64,000 nucleotides of DNA, from assembly GCF_021044775.1 (NCBI RefSeq), contig NZ_JAJNOQ010000005.1:124001-188000 (forward strand), read 5' to 3'. Positions 53,254-61,485 of this stretch are shown here, piece by piece. Source of the stretch: Paraeggerthella hominis (lineage in GTDB: Bacteria > Actinomycetota > Coriobacteriia > Coriobacteriales > Eggerthellaceae). Positions within the stretch are counted from its first letter, which is position 1, and every line of letters starts with the position of its first letter. Made by a program: the position numbers and the translations under genes. The notes beneath the pieces are model-generated. The model worked only from the letters and a program-made list of their open reading frames with translations. It was not told the origin of the DNA and ran no database searches.

Positions 53254-53769
53254 CTATATGGTTTCGTCCGAGAATTCCTGAAGAAGTACGCCGTATTTGA
53301 ACACAAACGAAAAAGCGAAGATGACCGCCGAAGCAACAAAGGGAAAAAGGTTCAACGTGGGAACAAAGCCTTCGTCAACGCCGCCCGCCATGAATGGGAC
53401 AACGCTGGTAAGCACAACCTCAAGCACAGCGTATACCAGGAAGAACGCCGACACAACCCTCAGACGGCGAACCTGAAGCATGGTAAAAGGAGACCGACCT
53501 TTCGATGCGTCCGAAAACACCTTGATAAGCGTCACGCAAACCGTGGCCATCGCCGCCGAAGAGGCAATGTACACCAGAAAAAACGGGAAGGTGACCGCGT
53601 AATCGTAAAAGCCCGGAACGATCAGTGAGAAAGCCATCACGCTCGCAGAAGCCAGCCACCACGCGCAAAGCAACACGAAAACAACCTTCATGAGCAAGCT
53701 GATCGTCTTGCACACCCTGCCCGTCCTGGCCAAAGAATCTTCCACCGATAGAGGCTCACCGCCGAACAT
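53254..53769 (-). CDS. DUF2975 membrane protein
   Basis: 171 residues with four predicted membrane spans (about 27-48, 62-85, 110-130, 142-165). The region S-D-A-S-K-G-R-S-P-F-T between spans 2 and 3 is typical of DUF2975, where it reads 'G-x-P-F'. The start at 53769 (MFGGEPLSV) follows GGGGATG. Together with the downstream XRE gene it forms the YoaS/YozG-like pair; biochemical function is unknown. Confidence 0.82.
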   Translation of the reverse strand: MFGGEPLSVEDSLARTGRVCKTISLLMKVVFVLLCAWWLASASVMAFSLIVPGFYDYAVTFPFFLVYIASSAAMATVCVTLIKVFSDASKGRSPFTMLQVRRLRVVSAFFLVYAVLEVVLTSVVPFMAGGVDEGFVPTLNLFPFVASAVIFAFSFVFKYGVLLQEFSDETI

Positions 53770-53839
53770 GCCCACATCCCCTTCCGAAAACAAATCACGA
53801 CGGTGCAAGCTCTGCGCCGATCGCACATCTCGATCGCGG

Positions 53840-53872
53840 CAACTTAAGAAGGCGGGGAGAACCCTCCCCGCC
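53840..53872 (-). terminator. Terminator after the radical SAM / peptide unit
   Basis: GGCGGGGAG (53851-53859) pairs with CTCCCCGCC (53864-53872) across a 4-base loop; on the minus strand TTCTTAAGTT follows. Eight bases past the peptide stop at 53880. Confidence 0.75.
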
Positions 53873-53879
53873 AACCGAT

Positions 53880-53963
53880 CTAAATGCCTATTGCAAAGCA
53901 AGAACCGTTAATGCCAATAGGATAGCAGATCGCTTTCGGATCGACATCGCTATAAAACAGCAT
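53880..53963 (-). CDS. Putative RiPP precursor peptide (27 residues)
   Basis: Short gene right after the radical SAM maturase: its ATG is four bases past the maturase TAG, and a perfect AAGGAGG overlaps that stop codon seven bases upstream of the ATG. The peptide opens M-L-F-Y-S-D-V-D-P-K-A-I and ends with two related units, C-Y-P-I-G-I and C-F-A-I-G-I, joined by N-G-S. The repeat Cys-aromatic-x-Ile-Gly-Ile looks like a modified core with two thioether or cyclophane sites after a leader of about 11 residues. A terminator follows immediately. No database match is claimed; this is from coupling, spacing and the repeat. Confidence 0.72.
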   Translation of the reverse strand: MLFYSDVDPKAICYPIGINGSCFAIGI

Positions 53964-53967
53964 GGGC

Positions 53968-55215
53968 CTACCTCCTTCCCTGAATGGACTCGGACATGGC
54001 TCGACCCAAGGCATCGTAAAACGCCTGGGTCATCAGGCAATAGGAATCCTTCGATTCCAAATCGCCCGATTCGAACAGCGAGCGGGCCCGACAGCCACCC
54101 CCGCAGATTCGCACATAGCGGCACGCTCCGCAGTCCTCGAACTCCGCCGCGTCGAGCATGCGGAACATCCGCGACACGTTTGACCTGAGCGCCTCGGCCA
54201 CCGATCCGGAAAACGCATTGCCCATCGCATATTCGCCACGATGCAGCATGTGGCAAGGGTATATCGTCCCATCGGCGGCAATGCTCAGCGTATTGTATCC
54301 AGCCCCACAGTTTCGACGAACCGACAGGCTCATCCCCACCGGCGCGTCCATGGCGGGAATCGGCTTGCCTTCTCCGAGCGTCAGCAAAGAGCGACCCAGC
54401 ATGCGCAGCTCTTCATCCCCCGGCAGCAAGCCTCCCAAAACCTCGTCGGATGGCTCACAGGTAAGCAGGCTGAAGTTGAGCGTTGCTCCCAAATCCTTGG
54501 ACAGCCTCACGTAATCGGCAAGATCGTTCACGTTGCGCGCATGAACCGTCGGGATAATATGCGCGGCGATGCCCGCTTCGCGCACCATGCGCACCGCTTC
54601 GACCAGCTCGGAAAAACGCTGCTTTCCACGAATGTACGCCCGCGAGCCCTCAGAACATCCATCGAACGATACGGACACGCAGTCGACAAAAGGCGCCATG
54701 CGCTCCAAAGCGGCACGGGACATGCACGTTCCGTTGGAAAGCACCGTCACCGACGCCAAGCCGCACGCTCGCTTCGCATGCTCGACAATAGCGGGAAGAT
54801 CGTCGCGCAAAAACGGTTCGCCACCCGAAACAACCAACCTCGATGCGCCGGCGACAGCCAGCTCGTCCACGCCGCGCAAAACATCGGCAAGAGGAGCATC
54901 GTCAAGCGCATTGCGCTGATCATCCAAGGAATAGCACCCAGCGCACGTCAAATTGCAGCGTTGCGTAACGTGAAGATAGGCGGAAAGCACGCGCTCGGAC
55001 GCAACGGCCTCCTGGAAGAACCCTCCCTTGACCAAGTGCTCAAGCAGCAGAGGATCGACAGCGGAAACGTCTTCCACCGGCACGTTTTCCTTGAACATGC
55101 GCGCGCAAACGCCCGCGCCCGCCTCGTCCAGGCCAATCACATACCCCGTCGAAAGACACCCCACAAGCGTCACTCCCGCAAACTCGAACGAAACAACACC
55201 CTCGGCGAATTTCAT
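53968..55215 (-). CDS. Radical SAM/SPASM peptide maturase with N-terminal RRE-like domain
   Basis: 415 residues. Residues 1-75 resemble PqqD/RRE peptide-recognition domains (small beta sheet, then V-S-A-V-D-P-L-L-L-E-H-L-V-K-G-G-F-F). The radical SAM cluster C-N-L-T-C-A-G-C is at about 92-99, the SAM-binding S-G-G-E-P near 133. The C-terminal SPASM domain has C-G-A-G-Y-N-T near 298, Y-P-C-H and the C-G-A-C-R-Y-V-R-I-C-G-G-G-C run near 355-370, enough Cys for two auxiliary Fe-S clusters. Such enzymes crosslink peptides (sactipeptide, ranthipeptide, related). Start follows GAGGAG. Divergent from a LysR gene; the substrate is probably the coupled peptide. Confidence 0.9.
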   Translation of the reverse strand: MKFAEGVVSFEFAGVTLVGCLSTGYVIGLDEAGAGVCARMFKENVPVEDVSAVDPLLLEHLVKGGFFQEAVASERVLSAYLHVTQRCNLTCAGCYSLDDQRNALDDAPLADVLRGVDELAVAGASRLVVSGGEPFLRDDLPAIVEHAKRACGLASVTVLSNGTCMSRAALERMAPFVDCVSVSFDGCSEGSRAYIRGKQRFSELVEAVRMVREAGIAAHIIPTVHARNVNDLADYVRLSKDLGATLNFSLLTCEPSDEVLGGLLPGDEELRMLGRSLLTLGEGKPIPAMDAPVGMSLSVRRNCGAGYNTLSIAADGTIYPCHMLHRGEYAMGNAFSGSVAEALRSNVSRMFRMLDAAEFEDCGACRYVRICGGGCRARSLFESGDLESKDSYCLMTQAFYDALGRAMSESIQGRR

Positions 55216-55346
55216 ACACGCTCCTCGTCGCAGTCGAATCGCTTACGTCAAGCATTATGGTGGCGGCCCCCTTGCCCCAAAAGAACAAAACGTACCAACG
55301 ATCAATCAAATGTTGCAAGCAATACAATTGATATATGATAATTAGC

Positions 55347-55378
55347 TTCAATATGTAATCCGGGGGTTACGTATTGAA
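55347..55378. promoter_or_regulatory. Palindromic operator between the radical SAM and LysR genes
   Basis: TTCAATATGTAA (55347-55358) and TTACGTATTGAA (55367-55378) are inverted copies with one mismatch, 8 bases apart. It lies between the divergent genes; on the minus strand TTGAAG at its edge followed by TTGTAT 18 bases on could be the maturase promoter, so a bound LysR dimer would sit on the -35 element. Fits the dyad-with-spacer form of LysR sites. Confidence 0.6.
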
Positions 55379-55505
55379 ATTACGGCTATCATCTGGGGCT
55401 TTATTCAATCCATTTACTCGCAAAACTACACAGCAATTTAATGTTTTATGATAAATTTGTACCTGAGCGAACCAGAGAGGCCAACCCTTCGAAAGAACGA
55501 CGTCC

Positions 55506-56438
55506 ATGAACATCAGTCAGCTGGAATACTTCGTAACCACCGTGCGATACGGCAGTTTCTCCATGGCTGCAAAGAAGCTTTTCGTGACGCCGCAAGCAAT
55601 CTCCAAAGCCGTTGGCGACCTAGAGCGCGAACTCCACGTATGTCTTTGCGAAAAGACGGGACGTGCCGTCGAGCCCACCGAGTTCGGCCGCCTGTTCTGC
55701 ATACGCGCATCGGAAGTGCTCTGCTGCTTGGCGGACCTGGAATCGCTCGCGAAAGACCACGCAGCCGGGCAATCGAAAGAAGGCCGGGCAGCGGTGTCCG
55801 TGGCGTGCTCGCCCTGCCGAGGGAACGTGCTGCACGTCCAAGACTTTTCGGCGTTCAACGCGTCGTACCCCCAGATAAAGCTGTCTTTGTCGTTCAACGC
55901 GGGCAGCACGGGATTGTCCGCCGTCGAAGAAGGACTCATCGACGGCGCCGTCATCCTCGGCCGCGTGACCAAGCCGAACATCACTTGCATAAAGCTGCAT
56001 TCCGTTCAGCCGTCCCTGATGGTGTCGCAAAACCATCCGCTTGCATCAAGAAGCGCGATTCACCTTGAGGACCTTCGGAAAACCCCTTTAGCGGCCCCGG
56101 AAGACATCAGGTACTGCCAAGGCGTCATAGCCGACCACCTTCGCGCGAAGAACGTCGAGCCAAGCTACACTATGCTCGAACCGTTCGTTGAGGCCCATCG
56201 GCGCTTTCTCGACAAAGAGCACGGTGCGGTGTTCGTCATCGACGATCCAGCCTTGCAAGAACTCTATCCGAACGCCGTTGCGCTGCCCCTTGCACCCGAA
56301 GATCTTATCTCCATCCCACTTTGCTTCGTGCACGCAAGCGGCAATGCCAACAAAGCGATGCTCCAAGCAGAGCGCTACCTGCTTGGCATCGTCACGCGCC
56401 TAAGAAGAAAACCGCAAGCCATGCCCGAGCATCATTGA
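55506..56438 (+). CDS. LysR-family transcriptional regulator
   Basis: 310 residues. Winged HTH at 1-60 (M-N-I-S-Q-L-E-Y-F-V-T-T-V-R-Y-G-S-F-S-M-A-A-K-K-L-F-V-T-P-Q-A-I-S-K-A-V), then a periplasmic-binding-protein-like effector domain. Cysteine-rich for the family (about seven Cys, e.g. H-V-C-L-C-E-K, S-V-A-C-S-P-C), which could allow redox sensing. Divergent from the radical SAM gene, with a palindrome in between, so it likely controls the peptide locus. Confidence 0.92.
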   Translation: MNISQLEYFVTTVRYGSFSMAAKKLFVTPQAISKAVGDLERELHVCLCEKTGRAVEPTEFGRLFCIRASEVLCCLADLESLAKDHAAGQSKEGRAAVSVACSPCRGNVLHVQDFSAFNASYPQIKLSLSFNAGSTGLSAVEEGLIDGAVILGRVTKPNITCIKLHSVQPSLMVSQNHPLASRSAIHLEDLRKTPLAAPEDIRYCQGVIADHLRAKNVEPSYTMLEPFVEAHRRFLDKEHGAVFVIDDPALQELYPNAVALPLAPEDLISIPLCFVHASGNANKAMLQAERYLLGIVTRLRRKPQAMPEHH

Positions 56439-56472
56439 CGACAAGCCAAGCGAAAGAAGGAAGGAAACGATT

Positions 56473-56661
56473 ATGGGAACATCTTCAGATCGCGAGCTGA
56501 ACCTCCGCATCATCGAACTCTCGCAAGCCATCGCGTCGCTTTTCGACACCGCGGACTCGACCGACGACGTGCCCTCGCTGAGAGACGACGTGGTGCGCGC
56601 CATCAGCGAGCAATCCAGCATTGCCCGCCAGAACGTTTCCACCTCAGAGCCGCAAGACTAG
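56473..56661 (+). CDS. Small acidic hypothetical protein
   Basis: 62 residues, unrecognised. Predicted to be largely helical and acidic (A-S-L-F-D-T-A-D-S-T-D-D-V-P-S-L-R-D-D-V-V-R-A-I), no Cys, no membrane span. ATG at 56473 follows GGAAACG. It lies 35 bases after the LysR gene on the same strand and could share its transcript. Confidence 0.6.
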   Translation: MGTSSDRELNLRIIELSQAIASLFDTADSTDDVPSLRDDVVRAISEQSSIARQNVSTSEPQD

Positions 56662-56803
56662 CTCCAAGGCGAGTCGCAGTCGCAACCGCACAAGAAAGTT
56701 CCGCTTGCTGTTCCTATCAGGCAGCAGTCTGCAAAAAGTCCGGGAAGCTCCTTGCCGCAGGAAGCGAACGTCCCGGTGAAGGGCTTTGCCGTATACTGTG
56801 CGC

Positions 56804-57787
56804 ATGGATACTTTCGAAACAGGCGCGCCCAAGCGCGACGCGATACCGCTCGAGCACGAGCACGAAACGCACGGCCCCAGCGACACCGGAATGATGACGC
56901 ATCGGTTCTATGCGTTCAACACCGTCGTCACGTTGCAAGCCTACGCCGACCCCGATCGATGCCGCACCGCGTTCGAAGACGCGCGCGCTGCCTGCCGCTC
57001 GTTCGAGCGATCGCTGTCGCGCACGCTTCCCCATTCGGACATAGCGCGCCTCAACGCTGCCGAGGGGGCGTCGACGCCCATTGGAGCCGATACTGCCCAG
57101 CTTCTGAACGAAGCTTTGCGCTACTGCGCGGACAGCGAAGGGCGGTTCGACATCACCATGGGGGCTGCAGTGCGCCTCTGGAACTTCCACAAGGGCGTCA
57201 TACCTGATCAAATAGCCTTGGAGGAAGCCCTTTCCCATGTGAATTGGCGCGGCGTGCACGTGGAGCAAACGGACGGCGGCTGGGAAGCACGGCTCGACGA
57301 CCCGCAAGCGGCAGTGGACGTAGGCGGAATAGCCAAGGGATGGATAGCCGATCGCCTGGCGGAACTCCTAGCATCGCACGGCCTTGAATCGTTCATCGTG
57401 AATTTAGGCGGCAACGTGGTTGCGCACGGGCAAAAGCCGGACGGAAGCCCTTGGCGCATCGGGTTGCAAGACCCACGCGACAAGCATGCACTGGTAGGAG
57501 CTGTTGCGATCAGGGAAGCTTCCGCAGTAACAAGCGGCGTGTACGAGCGGTGCTTCACCCGGAACGGCGCGCTGTACCATCATATCCTGAACCCGGAAAC
57601 AGGGTACCCCGTCCAAACCGACGCAGCGGGCGCAACCGTGCTCGCGCGCCGATCGATTGACGCCGAAGGATACTCGACCACGCTGCTGGCGCTGGGCATA
57701 GAGCGCGGATGCGCTTTCGCTCGCAAGCATCCCGCCATCCTTGCCGCGTACTTCGTCAACGCCGAAGGCAACGTGATCGAAGCGTAG
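56804..57787 (+). CDS. apbE: ApbE-family FAD:protein FMN transferase
   Basis: 327 residues. Attaches FMN covalently to Thr of flavoproteins such as Rnf/Nqr subunits or fumarate-reductase-type proteins, which are numerous in these organisms. Motifs: V-D-V-G-G-I-A-K-G-W near 172, N-L-G-G-N-V-V-A-H-G near 205, A-V-T-S-G-V-Y-E-R near 245, H-H-I-L-N-P-E-T-G-Y-P near 262, and the late D-A-E-G-Y-S-T. No signal peptide or lipobox. A TTG 18 bases upstream (56786) is an alternative start; the ribosome binding site is weak for either. Confidence 0.9.
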   Translation: MDTFETGAPKRDAIPLEHEHETHGPSDTGMMTHRFYAFNTVVTLQAYADPDRCRTAFEDARAACRSFERSLSRTLPHSDIARLNAAEGASTPIGADTAQLLNEALRYCADSEGRFDITMGAAVRLWNFHKGVIPDQIALEEALSHVNWRGVHVEQTDGGWEARLDDPQAAVDVGGIAKGWIADRLAELLASHGLESFIVNLGGNVVAHGQKPDGSPWRIGLQDPRDKHALVGAVAIREASAVTSGVYERCFTRNGALYHHILNPETGYPVQTDAAGATVLARRSIDAEGYSTTLLALGIERGCAFARKHPAILAAYFVNAEGNVIEA

Positions 57788-57815
57788 GCCAAGCGTCAAG
57801 CGACTCGAAACGAAA

Positions 57816-57848
57816 GGCGGGCCCGTTCGCACGGTGCCCGCCTTCTCT
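57816..57848 (+). terminator. Terminator of apbE
   Basis: GGCGGGC (57816-57822) and GCCCGCC (57836-57842) form the stem, followed by TTCTCT. It may serve veg on the other strand as well. Confidence 0.7.
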
Positions 57849-57865
57849 ATAAGTATGCCAAAAGG

Positions 57866-58201
57866 CTAGGAAAGTACTTTCTCTCCCTCAGCGGGGCTAA
57901 CCTCGGAAACGGCGCCTTCGGCCTCGGGCACGAAGGGCTCGAACAGCGGCTCGCCGTTCTGGGAAAGCTCAACCATGCCGGTTAGAACGTCAACGTACTG
58001 GTAGGACTGACGAGCGGTGCGCCCGCGCTTGCGATCGACCTCCAGGATGAACAACTGAGGGTGCACCTGCATGAGCACGCCTTCGCTCTCAACAATCTTG
58101 GAGCGGCCCATGTTGGCGCGCACTTTTAGGCGTTGACCGACGAAGTCATGTAACGTATCATGAATGGAGTCGACGATTTTGGCTTGTTTCGCTAAATCCA
58201 T
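57866..58201 (-). CDS. veg: Veg family protein
   Basis: 111 residues. Matches Veg, a small cytoplasmic protein highly conserved in low- and high-GC Gram-positives, linked to biofilm gene control in Bacillus: V-D-S-I-H-D-T-L-H-D-F-V-G-Q-R-L-K-V-R-A-N-M-G-R-S-K, then G-V-L, P-Q-L-F-I-L-E, and S-Y-Q-Y-V-D-V-L-T. An acidic C-terminal extension of about 25 residues exceeds the usual 80-90 residue length. ATG at 58201 is chosen over GTG at 58207 by RBS spacing. Confidence 0.9.
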   Translation of the reverse strand: MDLAKQAKIVDSIHDTLHDFVGQRLKVRANMGRSKIVESEGVLMQVHPQLFILEVDRKRGRTARQSYQYVDVLTGMVELSQNGEPLFEPFVPEAEGAVSEVSPAEGEKVLS

Positions 58202-58409
58202 GCTCACTCTTTCTCGCTTATGCTATATACAGAGATAACAAATTAAAATTATACCATTACAGTCAATACAGAGGGAAATCTGCACGAATCCCCCTTAATT
58301 CGCATGTTTTCAGCCCCTTACAACCTTTTTCATGCAGAATCGCTCGCGTGCTCTACGCAATGTTTTCTTAGGTAAACTATGTCGCTTTCGTTTTGCTCGT
58401 TCACAAGCT

Positions 58410-58450
58410 TCGTCCTTATATGCTACTTTATTGGCATCATATAAGGACGA
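58410..58450 (+). promoter_or_regulatory. Perfect 13-bp inverted repeat before the small Cys/Lys-rich gene
   Basis: TCGTCCTTATATG (58410-58422) and CATATAAGGACGA (58438-58450) are exact reverse complements with a 15-base spacer. The right arm ends 18 bases before the ATG at 58469, next to the ribosome binding site. Could be an operator or an RNA hairpin controlling translation. Confidence 0.6.
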
Positions 58451-58468
58451 GGACGAGCAGGAAGCACC

Positions 58469-58690
58469 ATGGGAAAGAAACGCGATCAGGAGAAGAAAGC
58501 CGCCAAGAAGAAAAAGTCCGCGAAGGCCGTCGAGAAAAGCAAGAAGGCTTCCGCGAAAAAAAGCGGAAGTCCGATTGAGGGGCGGACATGCCCTTGTTGC
58601 AAAAAGTCATGTCCGCTCGCAAACCCCAAATGCGGAAAAGGCAAGGCGCTCAGGAAAAAGCTGCTGCAAGCTTTCAAGAACGCAGCCTAA
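58469..58690 (+). CDS. Small Lys- and Cys-rich protein, possible metal binder
   Basis: 73 residues. N-terminal half is almost entirely Lys/Ala/Ser (K-K-A-A-K-K-K-K-S-A-K), like a nucleic-acid-binding tail; the C-terminal half has C-P-C-C-K-K-S-C-P-L-A-N-P-K-C-G-K-G-K, five Cys that could hold zinc or an iron-sulfur cluster. AGGAAG lies 7 bases upstream of the ATG. Function unknown. Confidence 0.75.
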   Translation: MGKKRDQEKKAAKKKKSAKAVEKSKKASAKKSGSPIEGRTCPCCKKSCPLANPKCGKGKALRKKLLQAFKNAA

Positions 58691-58795
58691 GACGCGAGAA
58701 ATGGGCGGGTCGTTGGCCCGCCCGCAACAAGGCAAGAGCGCTGCGCCGGCGAGGCGTCTCCCCTGGCTCACGGGCTCCGCCTCCCCGCTTCGCCC

Positions 58796-59689
58796 CTAAA
58801 CGATTTGCTGCAAAGCAGCTCCCAGCTTAATGAACTCGGGCAGGTCAAGGGTTTCTCCACGACGCTTGGGGTCGATGCCGGCATGATCAAGCAGTTCGGG
58901 CAGGCGCTCGATCACGCGCGCCCCCTCGGCACCGCGCCCGCCGAAATACGTCTTGCACGAATTCGCTATGGTCTTGCGGCGCGTCGCGAACGATGCGTCC
59001 GCCATCACGGCAGCAGCCTTGAGGGCGGCGGCGTCAAGCGGATCGCCGGCCTCGTCGAACACGGGACGACGATCGAGCCGCAGGACCGCGCTTTCCACGC
59101 GCGGAGGCGGGAAGAAGTTGCCCGGCCCCACCGCAAAACGACCCGCCGGCTCCGCGTACAGGCGCAGCTTGACGGTGTACGCGCCGTACGTTTTGGTGCC
59201 GGGCTGCGCCGCCATGCGGTCGGCGACTTCCTTCTGCACCATAACGGTGGCGCTTTCCAGCGACGCAAAGCCCTCGAAGTAATCGAGCACCACGGTGGCG
59301 GCAACCGCATACGGAAGATTCGCTACCAGCTTGGTCGGGGAAAACGGCAAGTCCTCGGTGCGCAAATCAAGCGCATCCTTGCTGATCAGCGTAAAGCGGT
59401 CCGCCCAGGGCGCAAGCGTTTCCGCCAGCACGGCAGGCAGATCCGCATCGCGCTCGACCGACGCGACGCGCCCCGCATGCTTCAGCAAAGCGATGGTAAG
59501 CGTCCCGATTCCGGGGCCCACCTCCAACACGTCGTCGCTTTCGGACACCTGGGACAGCGCGACGATCTTTTGCAGGATAGCGTCGTTGATGAGGAAGTTC
59601 TGGCCAAGCGAGTACTTGGTCGTCAAGCCGTGCGCTTCCAGAACCGCACGCGTTTCAGCCACGCTCGCCAAAGGCGAAAGCTTGGTCAT
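58796..59689 (-). CDS. rsmA: 16S rRNA (adenine-1518/1519) dimethyltransferase RsmA/KsgA
   Basis: 297 residues. Dimethylates the two adenosines of helix 45 in 16S rRNA. S-L-G-Q-N-F-L near 27, SAM motif V-L-E-V-G-P-G-I-G-T-L-T near 55 and catalytic N-L-P-Y near 125 are intact. Start at 59689 has AGGAG upstream and overlaps the preceding gene's stop (ATGA). Confidence 0.95.
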   Translation of the reverse strand: MTKLSPLASVAETRAVLEAHGLTTKYSLGQNFLINDAILQKIVALSQVSESDDVLEVGPGIGTLTIALLKHAGRVASVERDADLPAVLAETLAPWADRFTLISKDALDLRTEDLPFSPTKLVANLPYAVAATVVLDYFEGFASLESATVMVQKEVADRMAAQPGTKTYGAYTVKLRLYAEPAGRFAVGPGNFFPPPRVESAVLRLDRRPVFDEAGDPLDAAALKAAAVMADASFATRRKTIANSCKTYFGGRGAEGARVIERLPELLDHAGIDPKRRGETLDLPEFIKLGAALQQIV

Positions 59690-60339
59690 AGCGAATCTCC
59701 TGTCGCAGTTTCGGCGCGCGGCTCGACCGCACGCGGATGGACGCCATCGGGGCCCGAGCACGTGTAAGCCGAAGCGGGGTGCACGCGCCCGCCCGTCAAA
59801 ACGTCAGTACCTTCGGGCACGCTGCCATCAGGCGGAATAAGGCCCACCCAATCATGCACCGTATCCAGCCGAAGCCCCGCCACGGCCAAAGCCGATCGCA
59901 CGGTGCCCACAAGCGGGCCGAATCCGTGCGGATCGCCGCCCTCCCCCATCACGTGCAGGTCAGCGGGGCGCTTCCGCTCTTGACGGCGATTCGTCCAAAA
60001 GTAAGGTTGCAGCCGATCGAGAAACGCCTTGAACTGCGCGGGGACCCCGGCAAAGTACACCGGCGTCACCACGACAAGCTGATCGCACTCGTTGAGCAGC
60101 CGGCGAACGCGCACCATGTCGTCGGCGATGATGCAGTACAGCTCGTCGCGCCCGGGCACGTTTCGCCTGCACACATCGCACCCCGTGCACGGCGCGATAT
60201 GCACGTCGGACAGCATGACCACGTCGACGCGATCGTCGGGGCACGCATCCTCGTACGCCCACCGAATCGCCTCGCACAAGGCCGCGCTACGACCTCGCGC
60301 GCGCGGAGACCCGCATATAATCAGGCGATTCACGTGCAT
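59686..60339 (-). CDS. Flavodoxin-like NAD(P)H-dependent oxidoreductase, iron-sulfur type
   Basis: 217 residues. Flavodoxin-like fold: I-I-C-G-S-P-R-A-R-G-R-S at residue 6-17 (FMN phosphate loop), P-V-Y-F-A-G-V-P-A-Q-F-K-A-F-L-D-R near 95. The Cys run A-P-C-T-G-C-D-V-C-R-R near 50 is typical of iron-sulfur flavoproteins of anaerobes. Start at 60339 overlaps the stop of tatD (TGATG) and its end overlaps rsmA, so it is translated within the tatD-rsmA unit. Confidence 0.88.
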   Translation of the reverse strand: MHVNRLIICGSPRARGRSAALCEAIRWAYEDACPDDRVDVVMLSDVHIAPCTGCDVCRRNVPGRDELYCIIADDMVRVRRLLNECDQLVVVTPVYFAGVPAQFKAFLDRLQPYFWTNRRQERKRPADLHVMGEGGDPHGFGPLVGTVRSALAVAGLRLDTVHDWVGLIPPDGSVPEGTDVLTGGRVHPASAYTCSGPDGVHPRAVEPRAETATGDSL

Positions 60340-61358
60340 CACAACCCTTCGCGCGACAAGGCAGCACCTGCGGAACCGGCTGCTCGAGCTTCGGACGCCG
60401 CCTTCTGCCACGCCGTTGCAGGGCGATCCAACAGATCGCGCGCGTTTTCCATCATGCGCTCAAGAAGCGTCGCGCGGTCTTGCCCCGGCTCGCACCCGCG
60501 CACCTGCGCCATGCGCTCTGCGGTGAAGATGACGTGCTCGGGACCGCAGGTCATGCCGCGCATGGGCTCAGGCGTCATGTACGGAGCGTCCGTTTCGGTG
60601 ACCAGGCGATTCTCCGGAACGCGAGAGGCGGCATCGCGCACGTCGTCGGCGTTCTTGAACGTGAGCGGCCCGCCAAAGGCCACATAGCACCCCTCTTCGA
60701 CCCACGGCTCCAGCACGTCCCACCCCAAATTGAAGCAGTGGAGCAGCGTCCCCGCCGCAGGGAAGCCCTCTTCGCGCATGAGGGCAAGCGCCTCGTCGTG
60801 AGCCTCGCGCACGTGCAGCACAACGGGAAGCCCCGCCTCTTTCGCCAGGCGAACCTGACGGCGAAACGCACGGCGCTGATCTTCGCGCGGCGAGAAATCG
60901 TAATGGAAGTCCAGCCCTATCTCGCCGACGGCGCACACGCGAGGATCGGCCAGTCGCGCGCGCAGATCGGCTTCCAACCCGTCGTCGTAGTACCGCGCGT
61001 TATGGGGATGGCATCCCGTTGCAATGCGAATCCGCGGCACGCGCGGAAACGGATCGCTTCAAGTCCATCCCGTGAAACGCTTCGCAGCGGCAGCCGCTTC
61101 GAAGCGCCACGAATTCAGACGATCGAACGTGGTCGACCCGTCCTCGAACGCATCGACGATCGTGCAAAGGAAGCCCACCTTGTGCGCGGCGCAGCGCGCG
61201 ATCGCAAGCGACGGGTCGGGCAACAGCTGCAAATGCACGTGCGTATCGGCCACCTCGGCCTCCAGCTGCGGCGCTTCTACCACGCGGTACGTTCCATGCT
61301 TGCGCTTCTGACGAAACAGCGGGTCGTCGAAAACGGGTTCTTGTCGTTCGTCGGTCAT
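60339..61358 (-). pseudogene. tatD: TatD-family metallo-hydrolase interrupted by an in-frame TGA
   Basis: Reads as one TatD DNase-type protein of about 339 residues with a TGA at 61059-61061 (codon 100). Before it: A-D-T-H-V-H-L near 37-43, the HxH metal ligands. After it, in the same frame: T-G-C-H-P-H-N-A, G-E-I-G-L-D-F-H-Y, V-V-L-H-V-R-E-A, H-C-F and T-E-T-D-A-P-Y, i.e. all other catalytic residues. The stop could be a nonsense mutation, an assembly error or, less likely, a recoded codon; without readthrough neither half is complete. Lies between metG and the flavodoxin gene. Confidence 0.85.
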
Positions 61359-61485
61359 GGGCAGGCCCTTTCTTTCTTGCAGGTTCTCCCCAGGTCAGCG
61401 AGGTACGCTCCCGCGCGTGATCTTCGTGCGAGAACGTACCGCAGCGTCGGGTGGTTCCGCCGACCCGGCGGCCGGCGAAACGCGC

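Noticed and set aside
53888..54256. Alternative minus-strand frame ending in a short hydrophobic tail, overlapping the peptide gene
   Set aside because: Its internal ATG for the hydrophobic part lacks a ribosome binding site, and the longer frame lies inside the maturase gene; the 27-residue frame has the SD.
61021..61062. Selenocysteine reading of the tatD TGA
   Set aside because: A hairpin can be drawn but GC-rich DNA gives many; the position is not a catalytic residue in TatD. Treated as a nonsense or error, with a check suggested.
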